This document shows positions 1-13,083 of a DNA stretch of 64,000 nt, piece by piece. The DNA is from Dipylidium caninum (taxonomy: Eukaryota > Platyhelminthes > Cestoda > Cyclophyllidea > Dipylidiidae). The notes under the pieces are model-generated. The model was not told the DNA's origin. It worked only from the letters and a program-made list of their open reading frames with translations, and made no database searches. The position numbers and the translations under genes were made by a program. The DNA lies in NCBI GenBank assembly GCA_017562135.1, contig QEYB01000229.1, forward strand, positions 1 through 64,000, in the 5' to 3' direction. Numbering within the stretch: position 1 is the first letter of the stretch; each line of letters starts with the position of its first letter.

Positions 1-1090
1 CCCGGCATCACCACGGCTGAACTCATCATCACCCATGGTTTAGGGCCGGCTGTCGAATTGGAAGAGCGCCGCCCTCGGCCCAGATAAAGACGTCAAAGAA
101 CAATTAATAAAAACAAAAAATAATGGAAGTGTAAAATTCCACGATTTTCTGGCGCCACGAGGCCTGTAATTATAGTATATATATGAGGCAGCTTGCTAAT
201 TTGACGATTTATTTTTGAGTTTTAAACTAATAATTAGATTGACATCTATTACCGCACAATTGTGTCGTTAATTTGAAAATTCGTTTCGGGGCAGTCGCTT
301 TTATAGTTCTTTAAATTGGCACAAGACCGCCAACACTTTCTATTTTTTACTTAAAATTTACGCCAAAAAAATCTTTGGGCTTTGCCCCTTTTCCCATCCA
401 CACGTCATAGCATAGAAGAACACACGAACTGGTAGACATAATTAAAATATTGATAAATTCACGAACAAGCCATCGCAAGTTGTACCGCTTTTTAAACATT
501 GTTCGGCATCGTTTAGCCGTGGGATGGCTAGTCGCTTTTTGATAGAAACTCATCTCCTGGTGCCATTATGTGTCCGACAACAAAAAATTTCACCGCCCAC
601 TGCTCGCTCCTTTTTAAACTTTTGTGCAAACCCCATTTGAAAATTGCCATCCAGAAAACATTAAGTAGTTTTTCACCCTTTGAAAACTCATCGCTTCCAA
701 CGTTTAAATGTTAATTCTTCAATTGTCTTCTGCCGTAGTGTGGCAATGATGAACTCTGCCTTTACTGTCTGGCAAGATTCTTTTAACCTAGTTTGTTTTA
801 TTTCACCAACATGCGAATAGCAAAAATATATAGTTTTTTGATTGGGAATGACATTAGTGGTATCAAAGTCGGCACCGTTTTTTTAAGGAATATTTTTGCC
901 TGATTTCCCTCATTTTCGGTACGTTCACATACTAGTGTGGGTTTAATATGGTGTGTGATAAGATTTATTCTGCACTTAGTCTAGTGATGTGAGTAGTGAA
1001 AAATCTTAATTTTTCAAAATTTACAGCTTCAGAATGCTGGTCATGTAACAAAAGTTTCTTGTCATTTTAAAGGAAGCTTTTTACAAAAAC
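1..1090. other. AT-rich stretch, no gene seen
   Basis: Upstream of the first supported gene. It is AT-rich and has a short TA run near 173-184. The only long open frame (347-553, minus) has no recognisable motif and no good context. It probably holds the promoter and 5' leader of the plus-strand gene that starts at 1091. Confidence 0.5.
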
Positions 1091-4000
1091 ATGACTGACA
1101 ATACAGATGAAACTACTTTGGAAGAATACCATGAACGACTGAAGAACATTTTTAAAAAACTTAACAAGTATGTTTTATATTTTCTTCTACCACTTTTTGT
1201 GTAATTTGTTTGTTAAGTGCCTGCTCAAACCCCCACATCACTGAATTAAGCCATTGGTGACTCTCGCCATTTGCTTGCTTCCTAAATCCTTAATTAATTC
1301 TAAGCCTCATTTTTTTCGGCCTTTAACGACGCCCTTTTGCGGAAAAGCGTTATTGTGTGGCGTAGATTTTATCTTTTTTTAAAGGTTTAAATGTACAAAA
1401 TAATGTGACATGAATATATCTAAAGCAGTCGTACGCGGCCTTCGGTTTACCTTGTGGCGTTTCCAATGCTGCACATAAAGCTTTTTGGATTATTATTGAC
1501 AGCATAAGTTCATTGTTTTTTGTTTATTTAAAGGAATTACAAGCATGTTGTAATGCAAGCAAAAAGAGGAGTGGCAAAAGAGAATAAAACGAAGATGAAT
1601 CCGAAACTAAAAGCTGTCTCAGATAATGACTGTTCCACTTCTTCTCCCTCTTCGACTTACTCCACCTCCTCCTCATCATCATCTACTTCCTCCTCCTTTT
1701 TTACATCATCCTCATCTTCCTCGTCGCCGACATCGCACTCTGCTGAAAATAGGCGTAATACAAGGCTCACAAACAGAAAAAGCCAACAGAAACGAAGAGT
1801 AAAACGTCTAAGCGTCAGCCCATGAGGCGGGACCCCGATCTCAGGTACTCCTACATCGCAGTAGACGCGCGAAAGGGAAAATATCCCGGACGACCACATA
1901 AGTAGAGTAGTCAATCGTCAGTAGAGAGGCGTCCACACCTACCGACTCTCCCCTCCTTCGTCTCTGTTGTCGCTGCCACTAACGAATTTCGACTTCTCAC
2001 ACGACTCATGAAATTGTTATCAATTGTAAAATAAAGAATAGTTGAATTTGCGCCTAATTTGAAAATTGGTGCAAGCGCGGCGGATCTGTGGCGCATGCTT
2101 CAGCTTAGTCTGCTGTTGGTGGCGGTGATGGTGGAGGAGGCGGGCGCTGCGCTTGGTGTGGATTAGTAGATGTGAATACGATGAGAGACTTGAAATTCGA
2201 CACACCAATAAGAGGCGCGTTGCCGATGCCAAGACGACACCCGTGTGAACGTCACTCGATGCCTATGATGACGCTTCATCACTTCACACTATCACTGCTT
2301 CATTGTAATTCGTGGTTTAGTCGAGTGAGTGAGCAAAACGAGGCTCTCGTCAGGTTTCCTTGCCTACCGTCTCTCCTCCGTTAAACTGCCTTACACCTCT
2401 TGTTTGTTTTTTCCCCCGTTGTTAGGAAGATTGGCACAATGCAGAAGAAAAATGAGAAGGAGAATACGAAGGCGATGGAAATGATGAATAAAAAGCGGGA
2501 ATCCTCATCGGAAGAGGAGGAGAGCTCCAGCGAAGAGGAGACGACGAGCGAGGAAACGTCGGAATCGGGGAGTTCTTCAGATTCTTCATCGGACTCGTCA
2601 GATGACTCCTCTTCCACCTCCTCGGACTCGGATTCCGATTCTGACTCCGACTCGGACTCAGACTCTTCATCGGATAGCAGCGATGACGACTCAAGTTCAG
2701 ACTCTTCCAACTCTTCTTCTTCCTCAGACTCCTCGTCGGAGTCATCGTCGTCTTCAGACGAGAAGAATGCGAAGGCGAAGGTGACATTGCAAAAGAACAC
2801 AGAGGCTCAGATGAGGGTAACTAACGGGAAATAGGCGGGCAAATCAACACCATTCTGTGTCTCCCCACCTTTCTTCTGCTCTGTACATTACGATACCACT
2901 TTTTCTTTTGTACTTTGTCAAAATGAAATGCTTTTCATCACTCCTGTTGCCAGTTTTTGACACACAGCTTCCTTCCCCCGGGCGGGAGGACCTTGGGAGA
3001 GGTGTAGAGGCAAAACCCCAGAATTCCCCCTTTGCCTGTAATTAGCAGGGCCAGTTCTCCCGACCCGCGCCGCTTCCCTCCACCGTGAGTGGGCTGCGCG
3101 GGCCGAGGCGGGGGCCGGGGGCGGGGGTCGTCTCCGGAGGGGGAAAAGAGGCTGGGCGAGAGTCGGAAATCCCTGCTCCTGCCTGCCAGCCAACCGACTT
3201 TCGGGGGCACATGCTCGAACTGACGTGACCCGAGTCGAAGTGACGCTGCTTGCGTGCGCCTTTCAGTCCTTCCCGCAGGGTGGGCCGGGGGCCGCGGGGG
3301 TCGGCAGGAAACGGACGAGGTGAGACGAGCTGCGAGGACGCAGCTCCCCGTGGTTGTCACTGATCGACGGTGGCAATTTTGCTTGGAGTCCCGAAGGCTT
3401 CGCCGAGTGGACCTTTCGTCTGATCGGCTTCCACGACTCCCACGTGGGGTTGGCGCGAAAGAAGCGACAGCCAATCACGTGCCTCGGAGGGGGGGGAGGG
3501 GGAGCAAATCGCCAGCAACGCGACCGACTTATTGAGGAGAAAAAATACGCTACGGGCGTTTTGCGTTAAACCCCACGTGCCTTCGAGACTTTTAAGCATG
3601 AGTGTTAGAGGCGCTTTTTCTCCCACTTGATCAATCAGAGGGTAAATTGATTTGTCAATCGGGCAGGTGATGAAGGAAAAGTTGGCACTTTTTTGTGAAA
3701 ACGCAAATTAATTCATCCATTTCAAAATCCATTGAGGGGATGAAATAATCAAAGTGTCAACCAGTCCAGTCAATCAGTGGGTTCACTGATTTGGTGGTCA
3801 ACTAAAGCGATGTATGGTAGATTTCGTACAACAGCGGTTCAATAAAGCGTCTGATCGAATCACGAATGAAATCTGCTAATCGATCTATTGATCTGATGGA
3901 GGGATGAGAATGTGGTGGACAGACTACTGAAATTAAATAAGCCACCATCGGTTTGATAGGCATATATGTGAACTAAAATACACCGACACAAAGAATAAAG

Positions 4001-4953
4001 GACCAGTTGGATTTGTGGATTCAAGGAAGTAAGAAAGGGGAGAGAGGACAGGAGCCTTCGCATAGAGTTGAATGAATGAAACGACGAGGGGTGAAATGGG
4101 ACGGGGACGAGCTGATCTTCACTACTCCGTAAGACTGAAACCATGAAAGGTCATTGGGGGCTGACGGACAAATGGACGCGAAGATGGAGAAGCGGGTTGT
4201 GCCGGTGCAAATGCACCCGTGGAAGGGAAAAGTTTAACCGGAAAGCGCGAGAAAATCAGGAATCTGGTTAACGGCCAGAAGGGAGAACCGCTGCTTAATT
4301 TGACTGACAGCTGGAGTTACTGGCAACCGCTGAGGTGTCACACACTGCGCCTCTGCTCTCAGAGCGAGCGGTGGGAATGTGCTGGGTGTCCCGCGACATC
4401 CAGAGAATCTCAGGGCTTTTGCCGAGATTCCGCGAAAATTGTGTGACAAATCGAGGAGGTGGAGGAGGAGGCGGATTAAATTTAGCAAGAATGATGTGAA
4501 GAACACCTTTCTTAGCATAACGGCTCTACTAACGAGGAAAGTCAGCCTGCAAACCACCGGAAATGCTCTTTTCTCCTTCCCTCTGCCGGTGATTTCGTGT
4601 CTGTTCCACCCTTCCAGCCTGCGGTGCGCAAACGTCGACTCCGTTCAGGTCCCGCTTCTACACCTCCGCGCCTCATCTCGTCTCCAAGGCCGCGGGGATC
4701 GTCCGGCGCCACACGCCGCCCCACGAGCTTCGTCTGCATCTCCTTTCCATCGTCACAAGTGCAAGATAAGACAGACGGCGTCCCGAAAATGGTAGAAATA
4801 AAATTCACATCACTTCGTTGCGCAAACACCTTTTTTTCCGGATTTTTTGAGCACAAAACTGACTCGACAAACAGCCTCACTGCCAGCGCCATCATTGTTG
4901 ATGATCCCACGAGGAGGGGTAATTTTCGTGTGAAAAGTGTGGAGCCTTCCTGA
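1091..4953 (+). CDS. Acidic serine-rich protein, unknown function (exons partly uncertain)
   Basis: I do not recognise this gene. Exon 1 (1091-1167) starts MTDNTDETTLEEYHERLKN and ends in phase 2 at a GTATGT donor. Exon 2 begins at 1534 after a TTTATTTAAAG acceptor and continues in frame into a lysine-rich then serine-rich stretch (open to 1825). Exon 3 (2425-2816) follows a pyrimidine tract and TTAG; it codes a short basic segment, then about 100 residues of almost pure Ser/Asp/Glu, and ends at a GTAACT donor. A basic exon (4618-4758, starting PAVRKRRLRSGPASTPPRL) is in the matching phase after a strong pyrimidine tract; its frame stays open to a stop at 4951-4953. The exon 2-3 join does not keep phase with the donors I see, so a splice site or a small exon is missing. 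The charge pattern suggests a nuclear, CK2-phosphorylated protein; that is inference. Confidence 0.45.
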
Positions 4954-5381
4954 ATCGACTGGCTGTCCTCTGACTTCCCCATCTTCGACAGAAAATAACG
5001 AGAAAAACGCTTCAGGCTGGATATCAATGGTCTGTCTACTTTCATCACTCGCGGAAGAGAGGAAGCAGTAGGCTGGAAACCCTGAAATGGGCCTCTGAGT
5101 TTAGTCAGCGTTCACTTTCAACTGCGACGAATGCATTGTGAAATGCATCGAATTTGTTTGTTCTGTAAATATTGAAACTAAACTGCGTACTAATTTCTTA
5201 TAAGTTTTCTGTGTCCGTATCCCACTTATACTTTATTTTTCCACCGAAATTAGACGGGAACCAAACATATTTTACACATACTTATTCATCATCTATTTTC
5301 ACCAGGCGAATAAAAGGGAGTTTGATGAGTTTCGTCGAAAACGCCTCGCTGCGTGGAAGTCACACCGACTCATGTTGATTA

Positions 5382-5478
5382 CGAGGAGGAGGAAGAGGAG
5401 AAGTAGAAGCCGAGGAGGAGGAGGAGGAGGGAGGAGGAGAAGGAACGAAGCCGAGGCGAAGGAGGAGGAGGAGAAATT
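5382..5478. repeat. GAG/GGA purine-rich low-complexity tract
   Basis: Nearly all purine on the plus strand, made of imperfect GAG, GGA and GAA triplets. Such homopurine tracts can form triplex DNA, but nothing here shows a function. Confidence 0.7.
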
Positions 5479-6634
5479 TACGGACAGCGACTGTGGATTT
5501 CGTGAACGTGGGTCTAATTGGCTGAGATGGTGATGAAAATTCTGCTTACAGTAAATAAGCGAAAAAAAAAATTAGAATCAACCGCAGATGAAAGATTGTC
5601 CGCTTTAAGAAGAGGTGCGCCGCTTCGTTGCTTCCCTCGCAATACTCGACTGCCCAGTTTTTACGTCAAATCACCACCTTGTGATGAAAAAAAACCGGCC
5701 TTTTGGCGCGGCAACACAAGGGGCGACCTGCCTCGTCTACCTTTTACTGGCACGAGGCCAAGTTATGAATCGTCGCGCGTTTGTGGCGGAATGTCCGGGG
5801 CGTCTGCCATTCTCCTTTCCTTCCGAACGGCGGCGGAGTCGCGGCGGGGCGGGTGGAGGCGAAAACTCGTCCCGGTGTAAGCATCACCGTGTGACAACAA
5901 CGATGGACGACGGCCAACGGGAAGCTTTCACTTTCCTCCACGCCGGGCAATTTTAACTGCATCCGCCTCTCCTATCCACCCGATATTTCTTCCAGAATAC
6001 CACCCTTTTTCGTGATCTGCGAAGCACTTTTTTATGAGAGGAGATAAAATATAGTCACAGACAGATATTATGAAGGACTTTCAGTGGTTTAGTAGGTCTA
6101 AAATTAAATACTTTTGTCAAAATTGCAGAATTGACTTGTTCAGTCGTTGACGAAGAGTCGTAGATCCTAATGGAAGCCATTTCGCTTGAATGCAACGAAT
6201 GAGGCGAAAAATTGTGCCCTTTTTTCATTTTCACGCAACGCCCGTTTGATAGTTTTCGAGGTAATAGTCACTTGTCTAGGTGGAAGGGCAGGTTATTCCG
6301 GTGTGGCCAGAGAATTGAGGGCGCCTCCACCCCGCCTCCTCCTTCCACCGCCGATCCTTTTCATTTTGATGCTATGATGACTCCGACCAGAGAATCCGAA
6401 GGCCGGCGATGCCCTCGAACCATCCCAACCTGCGTGTTCAGCCGTAGATCGCAAAGACGACGTGTTCTCTTCCGACACCCGAGGTGTTTTGGAGGAATGT
6501 CCATTCCCCTGCCCCTGGAGGCAGAGCTGTGGGGAGTGGGCGCCCTCATAGATCCAAACCACGAAACTCGCTATGCGTCTACCGCCGCGTTTAAAAAACA
6601 TCCGCGGACAGTAAACAAAACTGCATGGAAACCC

Positions 6635-6664
<30 letters not shown>
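6635..6664. repeat. (ACG)10 microsatellite
   Basis: Ten perfect ACG triplets. They would read poly-Thr in one plus frame and poly-Arg on the minus strand, which accounts for much of the length of the overlapping open frames here. Confidence 0.9.
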
Positions 6665-6665
<1 letters not shown>

Positions 6666-8929
6666 ATCATCTGCAGACGACCGTCGCCGTTTCTACACCA
6701 CCACCACGCCGTGATGAAAAGTCGGCTTTGAATGAAAATGGGGGACGGCGAGGCGAGTGGGTGGATAGGAACACGGCAGCGGGACACACACCGCTGAGCC
6801 GAAATTCCATCGACAGGACTGGATGGAACGCCCAACGCCCCAAACGTCCATCATTCCGCCCCAAAAGGCAAACTAACAGGCCGAGTGGAGAAATCGGGGC
6901 GAAAAAAAAAAGGAAAAAGGCAACCAGCATTGCTCCACCGGCTCGACGCAGTTTTGCTGCATGACGACCAAGGGAGTTCCACTTGGCATCGACACTGGGA
7001 AATTTCAACCACACCCTCCAGCATATCCGCCGATATTTCCCCCCCTCCCCCTCACCCACAACCCCCCGAAAATATCACATTTTTCGTAAATAAGAATTAT
7101 TGTCGGGAAAAAAATTAAGAACAATCACCGAATTGTATGGAAGAAAGACTTCGAATGAGTTTATCAACTCGAAAAAATTGAAAATTTTTCTTGGAAAAGG
7201 CACATAACATTTGTTCAGTCGTTGGCGTTAAGTCGTAAGTCAAAAAGTGGGCTTTTCGTTTTTTTTTTTTATTAGACGCCCATTTCGGCGTTCTCACCTA
7301 AAAGACTTTAGCAGTTGAGGCCATGATCTCATTCGACTCCTTTCGCCGCTCTTCGACGTTCTCTTCGACACGGTTTTGAGTGAAAACTGGCCTACCCCTC
7401 AGCCCCCTCCGCCCTCGCCCCCCCCCCCAAGGTGCGTTGAAAGGCAAGTTCCGTCTCCACGCCGCGCCGCCGCCCCGCTGCCCAGCAGACGGCAGGAGCA
7501 GGGAAGGGCTAAGGAGCGCCTTCCTCTTCAATGCCATCTCAATCTGCTGGCAGATTCCTTCAGAAGGAGAAACACTCGTTGAAACTGCACGCGGAACCGC
7601 CTTCAGAGCGTCAAATGCCTCCCAGTCCGCCTTCTCCACGGCCAGCAGGGCAGATACACCGATATGAGAAGGAGTTGCAAATTTAGATGCCATCAATCCT
7701 CCGCCTCCGCAACTGTCGTTCGAGAGGAGACAGTGCCACATTCGGCATCAACATCTCGTCACATCGGAGCAGTGATGGGAGCAATTGGAGCCAAAGTACT
7801 TTTAGAAAATGAAATTCACAGCAGGAGGAAGAAGAAGACGTAGAAACGTATTCATTTCCATCGATTTGAACAAAGCAGTGTGCGAACCACCGGAGCGGAA
7901 CCGAGGAATGCGATGTGGGGTAATGGGGATGCAGAAGGAGAAAGATGATTTTATGTTTAAGCATTTGCACTTCTTAAAAACGCCGCCGGTTCCTAAGAGT
8001 CTGAAGGTCCGAGCTGCGCACCCGGGCGGAGACCGCAGACAGACGCGGCGTCGTCCTGCCTGTCGGTGGGGCTGACGGGAGGGGGAGGCGGCCCGGGGGC
8101 CAAACGCCCCCCGAAGGGGTGACAAAAATCCCCTCGGGGGGGGAGGGCGCCGATTAACCTCTCACGTCCTCGTGGCGGTCGTGGGCGGTGGCATCGCTCT
8201 CCGCCGAGGCGACTACGAGACGCGGAGACCAGTGCCGAGCTTCCACGTAGGCGGCGGACGGGGACGCGGGAGGTGGCACCGCAGAGCCCCCGCGGAGGGT
8301 TTTTGGGCAGCTTCACTCAGTTGGCGCCAAAAACAAGGCGCGAATTCGCCTCGGCTACGTTGGCATTAAGTCGTCCTCAGCACCCACCGAGGCGGGAATC
8401 GGTGGTGATCAGGGAGATTTTTTTTCACCCAACTGCCTTTCACAAAGCCTGCCACATAATTTTGCCTTTAGTTTATTTTCCGCGTGGCGGAACGCGATGG
8501 TTAAACGCTCAACGAGGTCGTGGCGTAGATCCTTTGATAGACAAGCGCTCGTCAAGTGGTTGTGCAACCCGCGATAATAATAAACCCAAGTGCCACTCCT
8601 GAAGGATAAATTGCTTTTTTTTAGACTTGATCAGGAGAGAGCCTAAAATTTCGCGGTGGAGGGACGGTGAGCCCAGCTGAGACTCCATTTGCCCCTTCAA
8701 GCAAGGGGGATTGGCTAGCAGGCGGTGATGGGATGGCGGCACCGCCACCGCCTGGAGGTGGTAGGGGAAGGAGGAGGCGAGCAAGGCGGAGGAGGCCTCC
8801 GCCTGGAAATTCTATGCTCAGATCACCCACCTTTTGGTGAGTGGGGAAACCTCCGCCTAGAAGAACGTGTTTGTGTGTGGAAGTGAGTAGACAAGGCGTC
8901 ATTTAAAAGACCTGAAAGTCGAGTGGGGA

Positions 8930-9195
8930 GTGAAGAAGAGGAAGAAGAAGATAATGATGACGGGAGGGCTCAAATCTTCGGCGAATGTTCATTCTGCCAA
9001 GTTAAAGCATTTCTTTGCATTTGTCGCCGTCATTGCCGCAAGCGAAAAATGAAAAATCCGGAGGAGGAGTTTGAGGCTGAGGCTGAGGAGGAGCCGAGGA
9101 GGGGAAGGAGAAGTCGAGGAGGAGCCGATGAGGAGGGGGAGGGACGAGGAGGAGGCCGAGGAGAAGAAGGAGGAGGAGCCGAGAAGGAGGAAAAA
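8930..9195. repeat. GAGGAG-rich purine tract
   Basis: A 260-nt region built of imperfect GAG/GGA/GAA triplets, reading Glu/Arg/Gly in the plus frames. It accounts for most of the 191-residue open frame at 8923-9498, so I do not call that frame a gene. Confidence 0.6.
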
Positions 9196-11124
9196 TTAGA
9201 TCTAAATATCATATGGAATCTCCGTCCGCCCGACCTGCCAGAATGTGGGAGGCCTAAGCCGAAGAAGTCACGAATTGGCCGCCAAAATGGACGTTTCCCA
9301 CGCACCTTCATTTGGCCATCTCCCCTCCGCCGCATCGTCCTGTTCCCCGGAGGGCCTTACCGACGTGGGTACCGACACTCCGCACCCAGAGGAGGAATTT
9401 CATTGGAGTTCGCAGTTCTTCCACTGTCCTTCTCGACTGCGCTGTTATCTGATGGCCGAGGAGGGGGGGGGGGGAAGGGGGGGGGAAACCAGCGGTGAGG
9501 AGGGATTGAGGAGCCTCTTCTTCCCCCAACCGCGACGACACGACGGTGCTACCACCTGCCCGTCTCTTCTCTTCTTCCTCCTCGTTTTACTTTTCCCCTT
9601 CTCCTGCCGACGCTCGATTTGGAAAGCCTCGTACTCTGCCCCCTTGGTGGCTTGGTGGCCAGGCGAGGGCGACGAGGGGGATGAGGTCGACGCAGCCTCC
9701 AACGCTGGACCCTCGACTGACTAGGCACGACGCCACTTGTCTCTTGCTTTTCTCCATTTCCCCTTGCCAATTACGCCACAGACAGGCGCTTCGCTGTGTG
9801 GCGTAATTGAATTTGTCTGTTTGCGGAGAACGCAACCCCGCCCCGAGGGCGCGACCTGTCGTGAGGGCGGCGGTTGCGAGAGAGGACAGCAGAGTCGCGC
9901 AGATCAATTCACGTCAAGTTTGTGTGTGTGTGTGTCAACAATTCCCTCGAAGCGACTGTAAAATTGCATGGGCTGTGCCAACAGACGACGGTCCAGCGCC
10001 GTGCCCGAGGCTTTCGCCGTCTCCACCCAACAAACGAACACAGCCCGAGCGCCCGTCGTGCCGCCCTCAGCCCAAGTCCCACCTCCGAGATTTGAAAGAG
10101 TGCGATGGCAGACGATACTCTGTGTTGCTCCCACCATGGCGACTGCTTTTACGACCAGACCAATCGGCAGATGAACCGACAGTGGACGCTTGCCCAAATC
10201 AACGTGTCGATGTTCTAATCACCCACATGGAAAGACAAGAATGGCGAGAAGAGGAGAAGAGGGAAGTGGGAATTACTGCCATTTGGGGACGCCTCTGAGG
10301 CGTGTGGACTCTCACCTCCGCTGGACGCGACCGAGATGGCAGCCACCAGCCAGTGGATGACGATGTGACAAGTGGCAGAGCACTCAGTCGTCACTCACCC
10401 ACTCACTCGCTCACACACTTGGCCCAACTCCGGGCCTCCGTCCGTCCCCACACGGGGCGGAAGGCAAAGGCGGTGTGGGGACGCTGTCACACCAACTGGC
10501 GGTGCACCGAGCGCCGTACTTAAGCGCCACAGAGTAGACGTGTGGTGCAGCGTCGAGGTGCACTGCCTCGACACGGCGGCTCAACTCCGCGGGGCCGCGT
10601 TTCTGTCAGCGCCTGCGCAACAGGGTTGGAGGAGCAGGTGACGGTCCAGCGGACGGACTCGCTTGAAGGAGGATCAGTTTCCGAGCCGATTCCACTACGC
10701 AACTCACGACGAGACTTCTGGAGGTGGACGTTGAAAGAGAGGAGAGGAGGAGAGGAGGAGAGGAGAGGAGTAGACGGTCCGTGGAGGGACTCACTGACAC
10801 CTGCCGATTGGCGGGGGAGACGATGGCGTGTGGTAGACTGCAGCGTTTGCAGCGCCTCGGCGTTGCGGCCACCTTCCCACCTCCTCTCGCGTCTCGACCG
10901 TGGCGGTGGTGACTCCCGATGGCACTGCATCAGCCGAGCTCAAAAGCGCTCCCCCGCCACGTCTGTCACCCACTTCCCACGAGAACCCACAGAGAGACGC
11001 GAGAGCAACTTCCTTGCCTCACGCGTGCCTGAGGCCGCCTCCGCGGGCCCCGCGGTCCGCATGAGTTGGAGACGCCTCTCGTGGAGGAGGCGTCGGCGTG
11101 AGACAGGAAGCAGGCAGGAGGAGT

Positions 11125-11130
11125 TTTATT
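11125..11130 (-). terminator. Poly(A) signal of CWC25
   Basis: TTTATT on the plus strand reads AATAAA on the minus strand, 85 nt past the CWC25 stop codon. The position suits the 3' end of that gene. Confidence 0.7.
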
Positions 11131-11214
11131 TACACAAACACATACACAAACTGGGAGGGGAAAGGAAAGTCAGAGAGGAGACAAAGAGGGCGACAGAGAA
11201 GCTTCGACGCCGCC

Positions 11215-13083
11215 TCATCGCCTCAAAAAGTTCTCGTCCATGCCGCCCCGTTGCCTCGACTTGGCCTTCCTCTGCACCCCCTCTTCAACTGACGTGGAGG
11301 CCACATGGTCTAGAGTGAGTGTACGCAGAAAGGAGGCTCCATGTGTGGCGCGTGCCTCGCCCTCCACCGCCTCCTCCCTCGCCGTCTCCGCGCGGTGGCG
11401 CTCAAAACGCTGGCTCCGCTCGGCCTCACGCTCCTTCGCGTCCGCTGCCATCTGCGCCCTCAGCGCTGCCATCTCCTCTTGTGTGCGGCGCCGAACACCG
11501 CCACCGCCTCGGCAACTACCGTGGTCGTCAGCTATGCGACCTCGCGCCAACAATGGAGACCTCGACCTCCTCCTGCTCCTCCACGAGGGCCCCTGACCAC
11601 GCCAACGAGACCTTGGCGAGGCAATCGGACGCGATGCAGCGCAGGGCGACCTCGACTTCGGAGTCGACCTCGATCTGGATCTCCGTCTCGACCGACTTCG
11701 GACATGGTCATTTGTGCGGTTTGAAGGCTTCTCAAGAAGCTTCCTCCGCGACCCCGACTCCGATTGGAATGTGGACGTGGATCGCGACCTCGACCTAAGG
11801 CGTCCTCGACTGTCCGTGCGGTGAGAGGAGCTCTGGGGCAGCTGATCTGTGGGCTGCTTGGCGGATGAATTATATCTCGGTGACTCGGAATTTGACTGAG
11901 GCAGATTCCTGTCGGCCGATCTGCTGTCAGCACTCTTCGCCGGGGATCTCGAAGGGGATTTGCGTCTTCCTCGCTCAGTGGACCGATGTGAAGAGTCTAC
12001 GGTCAGCGAATTTGCTGACTTTCTCGACGGAGAGGTCTCCCTCGAAGACAACTTACTCTCATAAAAAGACGATTCCTCTATCTTCTTTTTCTTCCCCTTC
12101 TTTTTCTTCTTTTCCTTTTTATTCTTCTTGGAATGATGATGGTGGTGCTCCTTTTTGTCTTCCATGTTCTGATTTTCCTCAATCTCGACTCGCTTCTTTT
12201 TCTTTTCCCCTCCATCAGAATTTCTTATAAGACTGATGAACTTCTCTAAAATGGCATCGTCGTCCGAAGAGCCAGTGGACGATGACGACGACGACGCAGA
12301 CACCCGTCTGCGTTTATTTTTATCCCGATCCTTCCTTCTCTTCCTCTCTTTCCGCTTTTCCGCCTTCTCTTTCATGTGGTTCTGCAGCTCAATCTAAAGA
12401 GGTGAGGCGTAAACAAAGGTGACGAACCAATCGCTGCAACTTCTTCATCCTCGCCGTGTTCTGCAAAAGCGCACTTCTCTTGTCCATTTCGTGTTGCCTA
12501 TGGCGAAAATGAACAGAGTTGTGAAAGGGAGGCGAGAAGATAGATTAGCGGAGATTACCGCAAATCGTTGCCGAAACCAACGGCGAAGACACGGAAGTTG
12601 AGCTTAAAAACGTAATAGAGATGGGAATGAAAAAAGGCAGGAAATAGGGCAAAACGTCCGCAAAGTATGATGCCACGCCTGTTAAAGCATAGAAAGAGAT
12701 GATTAGGTACGGCGGGAGGGAGAGAAGTTGAGGGTGAAGAGGAAAGAAAAAAGAGCAATGAGACAGAGCGAGAGAGAAAGAGACGGGGGGGGAGGGGGAA
12801 ATAAGACTCACCGCATGAGGTTTAGTGGATCCTCGCGAAACTTGGCCTCCATGTCGAGCCGGGTGAGACGTTGTGTCGGTGTCTCCTCCTCCTGATCGCG
12901 ATTGATCTCCGCCAACTCCTCCAGGCTACGAATGGCTTTACCCAGTAGAAAATCTTCCGAACTGCGCTTCGGCTGTTCATACATCCACGATGTCGAAGTG
13001 TCCGGTTTAGCGCCATTTTTGTTCTCCTCCGCATTCTCCTTAGCTTGAATCAATTCGCTTATTTTTCGTCGCTCCTCTGGTGG
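11215..13083 (-). CDS. Pre-mRNA splicing factor CWC25 (CCDC49), 5' exon missing
   Basis: CWC25 is a step-I splicing factor that joins the spliceosome after Prp2 and promotes branching. Three exons fit in phase: 13083-12812, 12497-12428 and 12393-11215 (506 codons plus stop). The first holds the N-terminal coiled region, the family's WMY motif (SWMYEQP), the LLGK segment and REDPLNLMR. The second holds a short conserved piece ending RMKKLQRL. The third has the Lys-rich helix, a long RS/SR-rich middle (SRSRSRS-type repeats) and the conserved C-terminal block with RRRTQEEMAALRAQM and ENFLRR at the stop. The intron between exons two and three is only 34 nt. The expected first exon, carrying the very conserved LKKSWHP motif, was not found in the next 3 kb, so the 5' end is incomplete. 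The RS middle is longer than in the human protein. Confidence 0.92.

Larger units (their letters stand above)
4954..11124. other. GC-rich, low-complexity block with no recognisable gene
   Basis: About 6 kb, richer in GC than most of the window, with many CpGs and runs of purine repeats. Several long open frames occur (6212-6964 plus, 7298-7741 minus, 8923-9498 plus, 10542-11318 plus), but they overlap each other on both strands and show only Arg/Pro/Gly/Glu-rich or repeat-derived protein, as expected of GC-rich DNA with few chance stops. I see no domain. It could be 3' sequence of the serine-rich gene, a CpG-dense regulatory block, or exons of a fast-evolving gene. Confidence 0.4.

Noticed and set aside
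2381..2800. Long minus frames opposite the Ser/Asp/Glu exon
   Set aside because: Shadow of a repetitive TCX/GAX codon tract; the plus frame has the splice sites.
6212..6964. 250-codon plus-strand open frame
   Set aside because: Includes the (ACG)10 run as poly-Thr, overlaps a 180-codon minus frame, and shows no domain or splice context; explained by GC-rich DNA with few chance stops.
7298..7741. 147-codon minus open frame with ordinary-looking sequence (FATPSHIGVSALLAVEKAD)
   Set aside because: Open on the plus strand as well, no family match, no supporting splice sites found; not enough for a gene call.
10542..11318. 258-codon plus-strand open frame
   Set aside because: Antisense to the conserved CWC25 3' end and Arg-rich by composition; a shadow frame.
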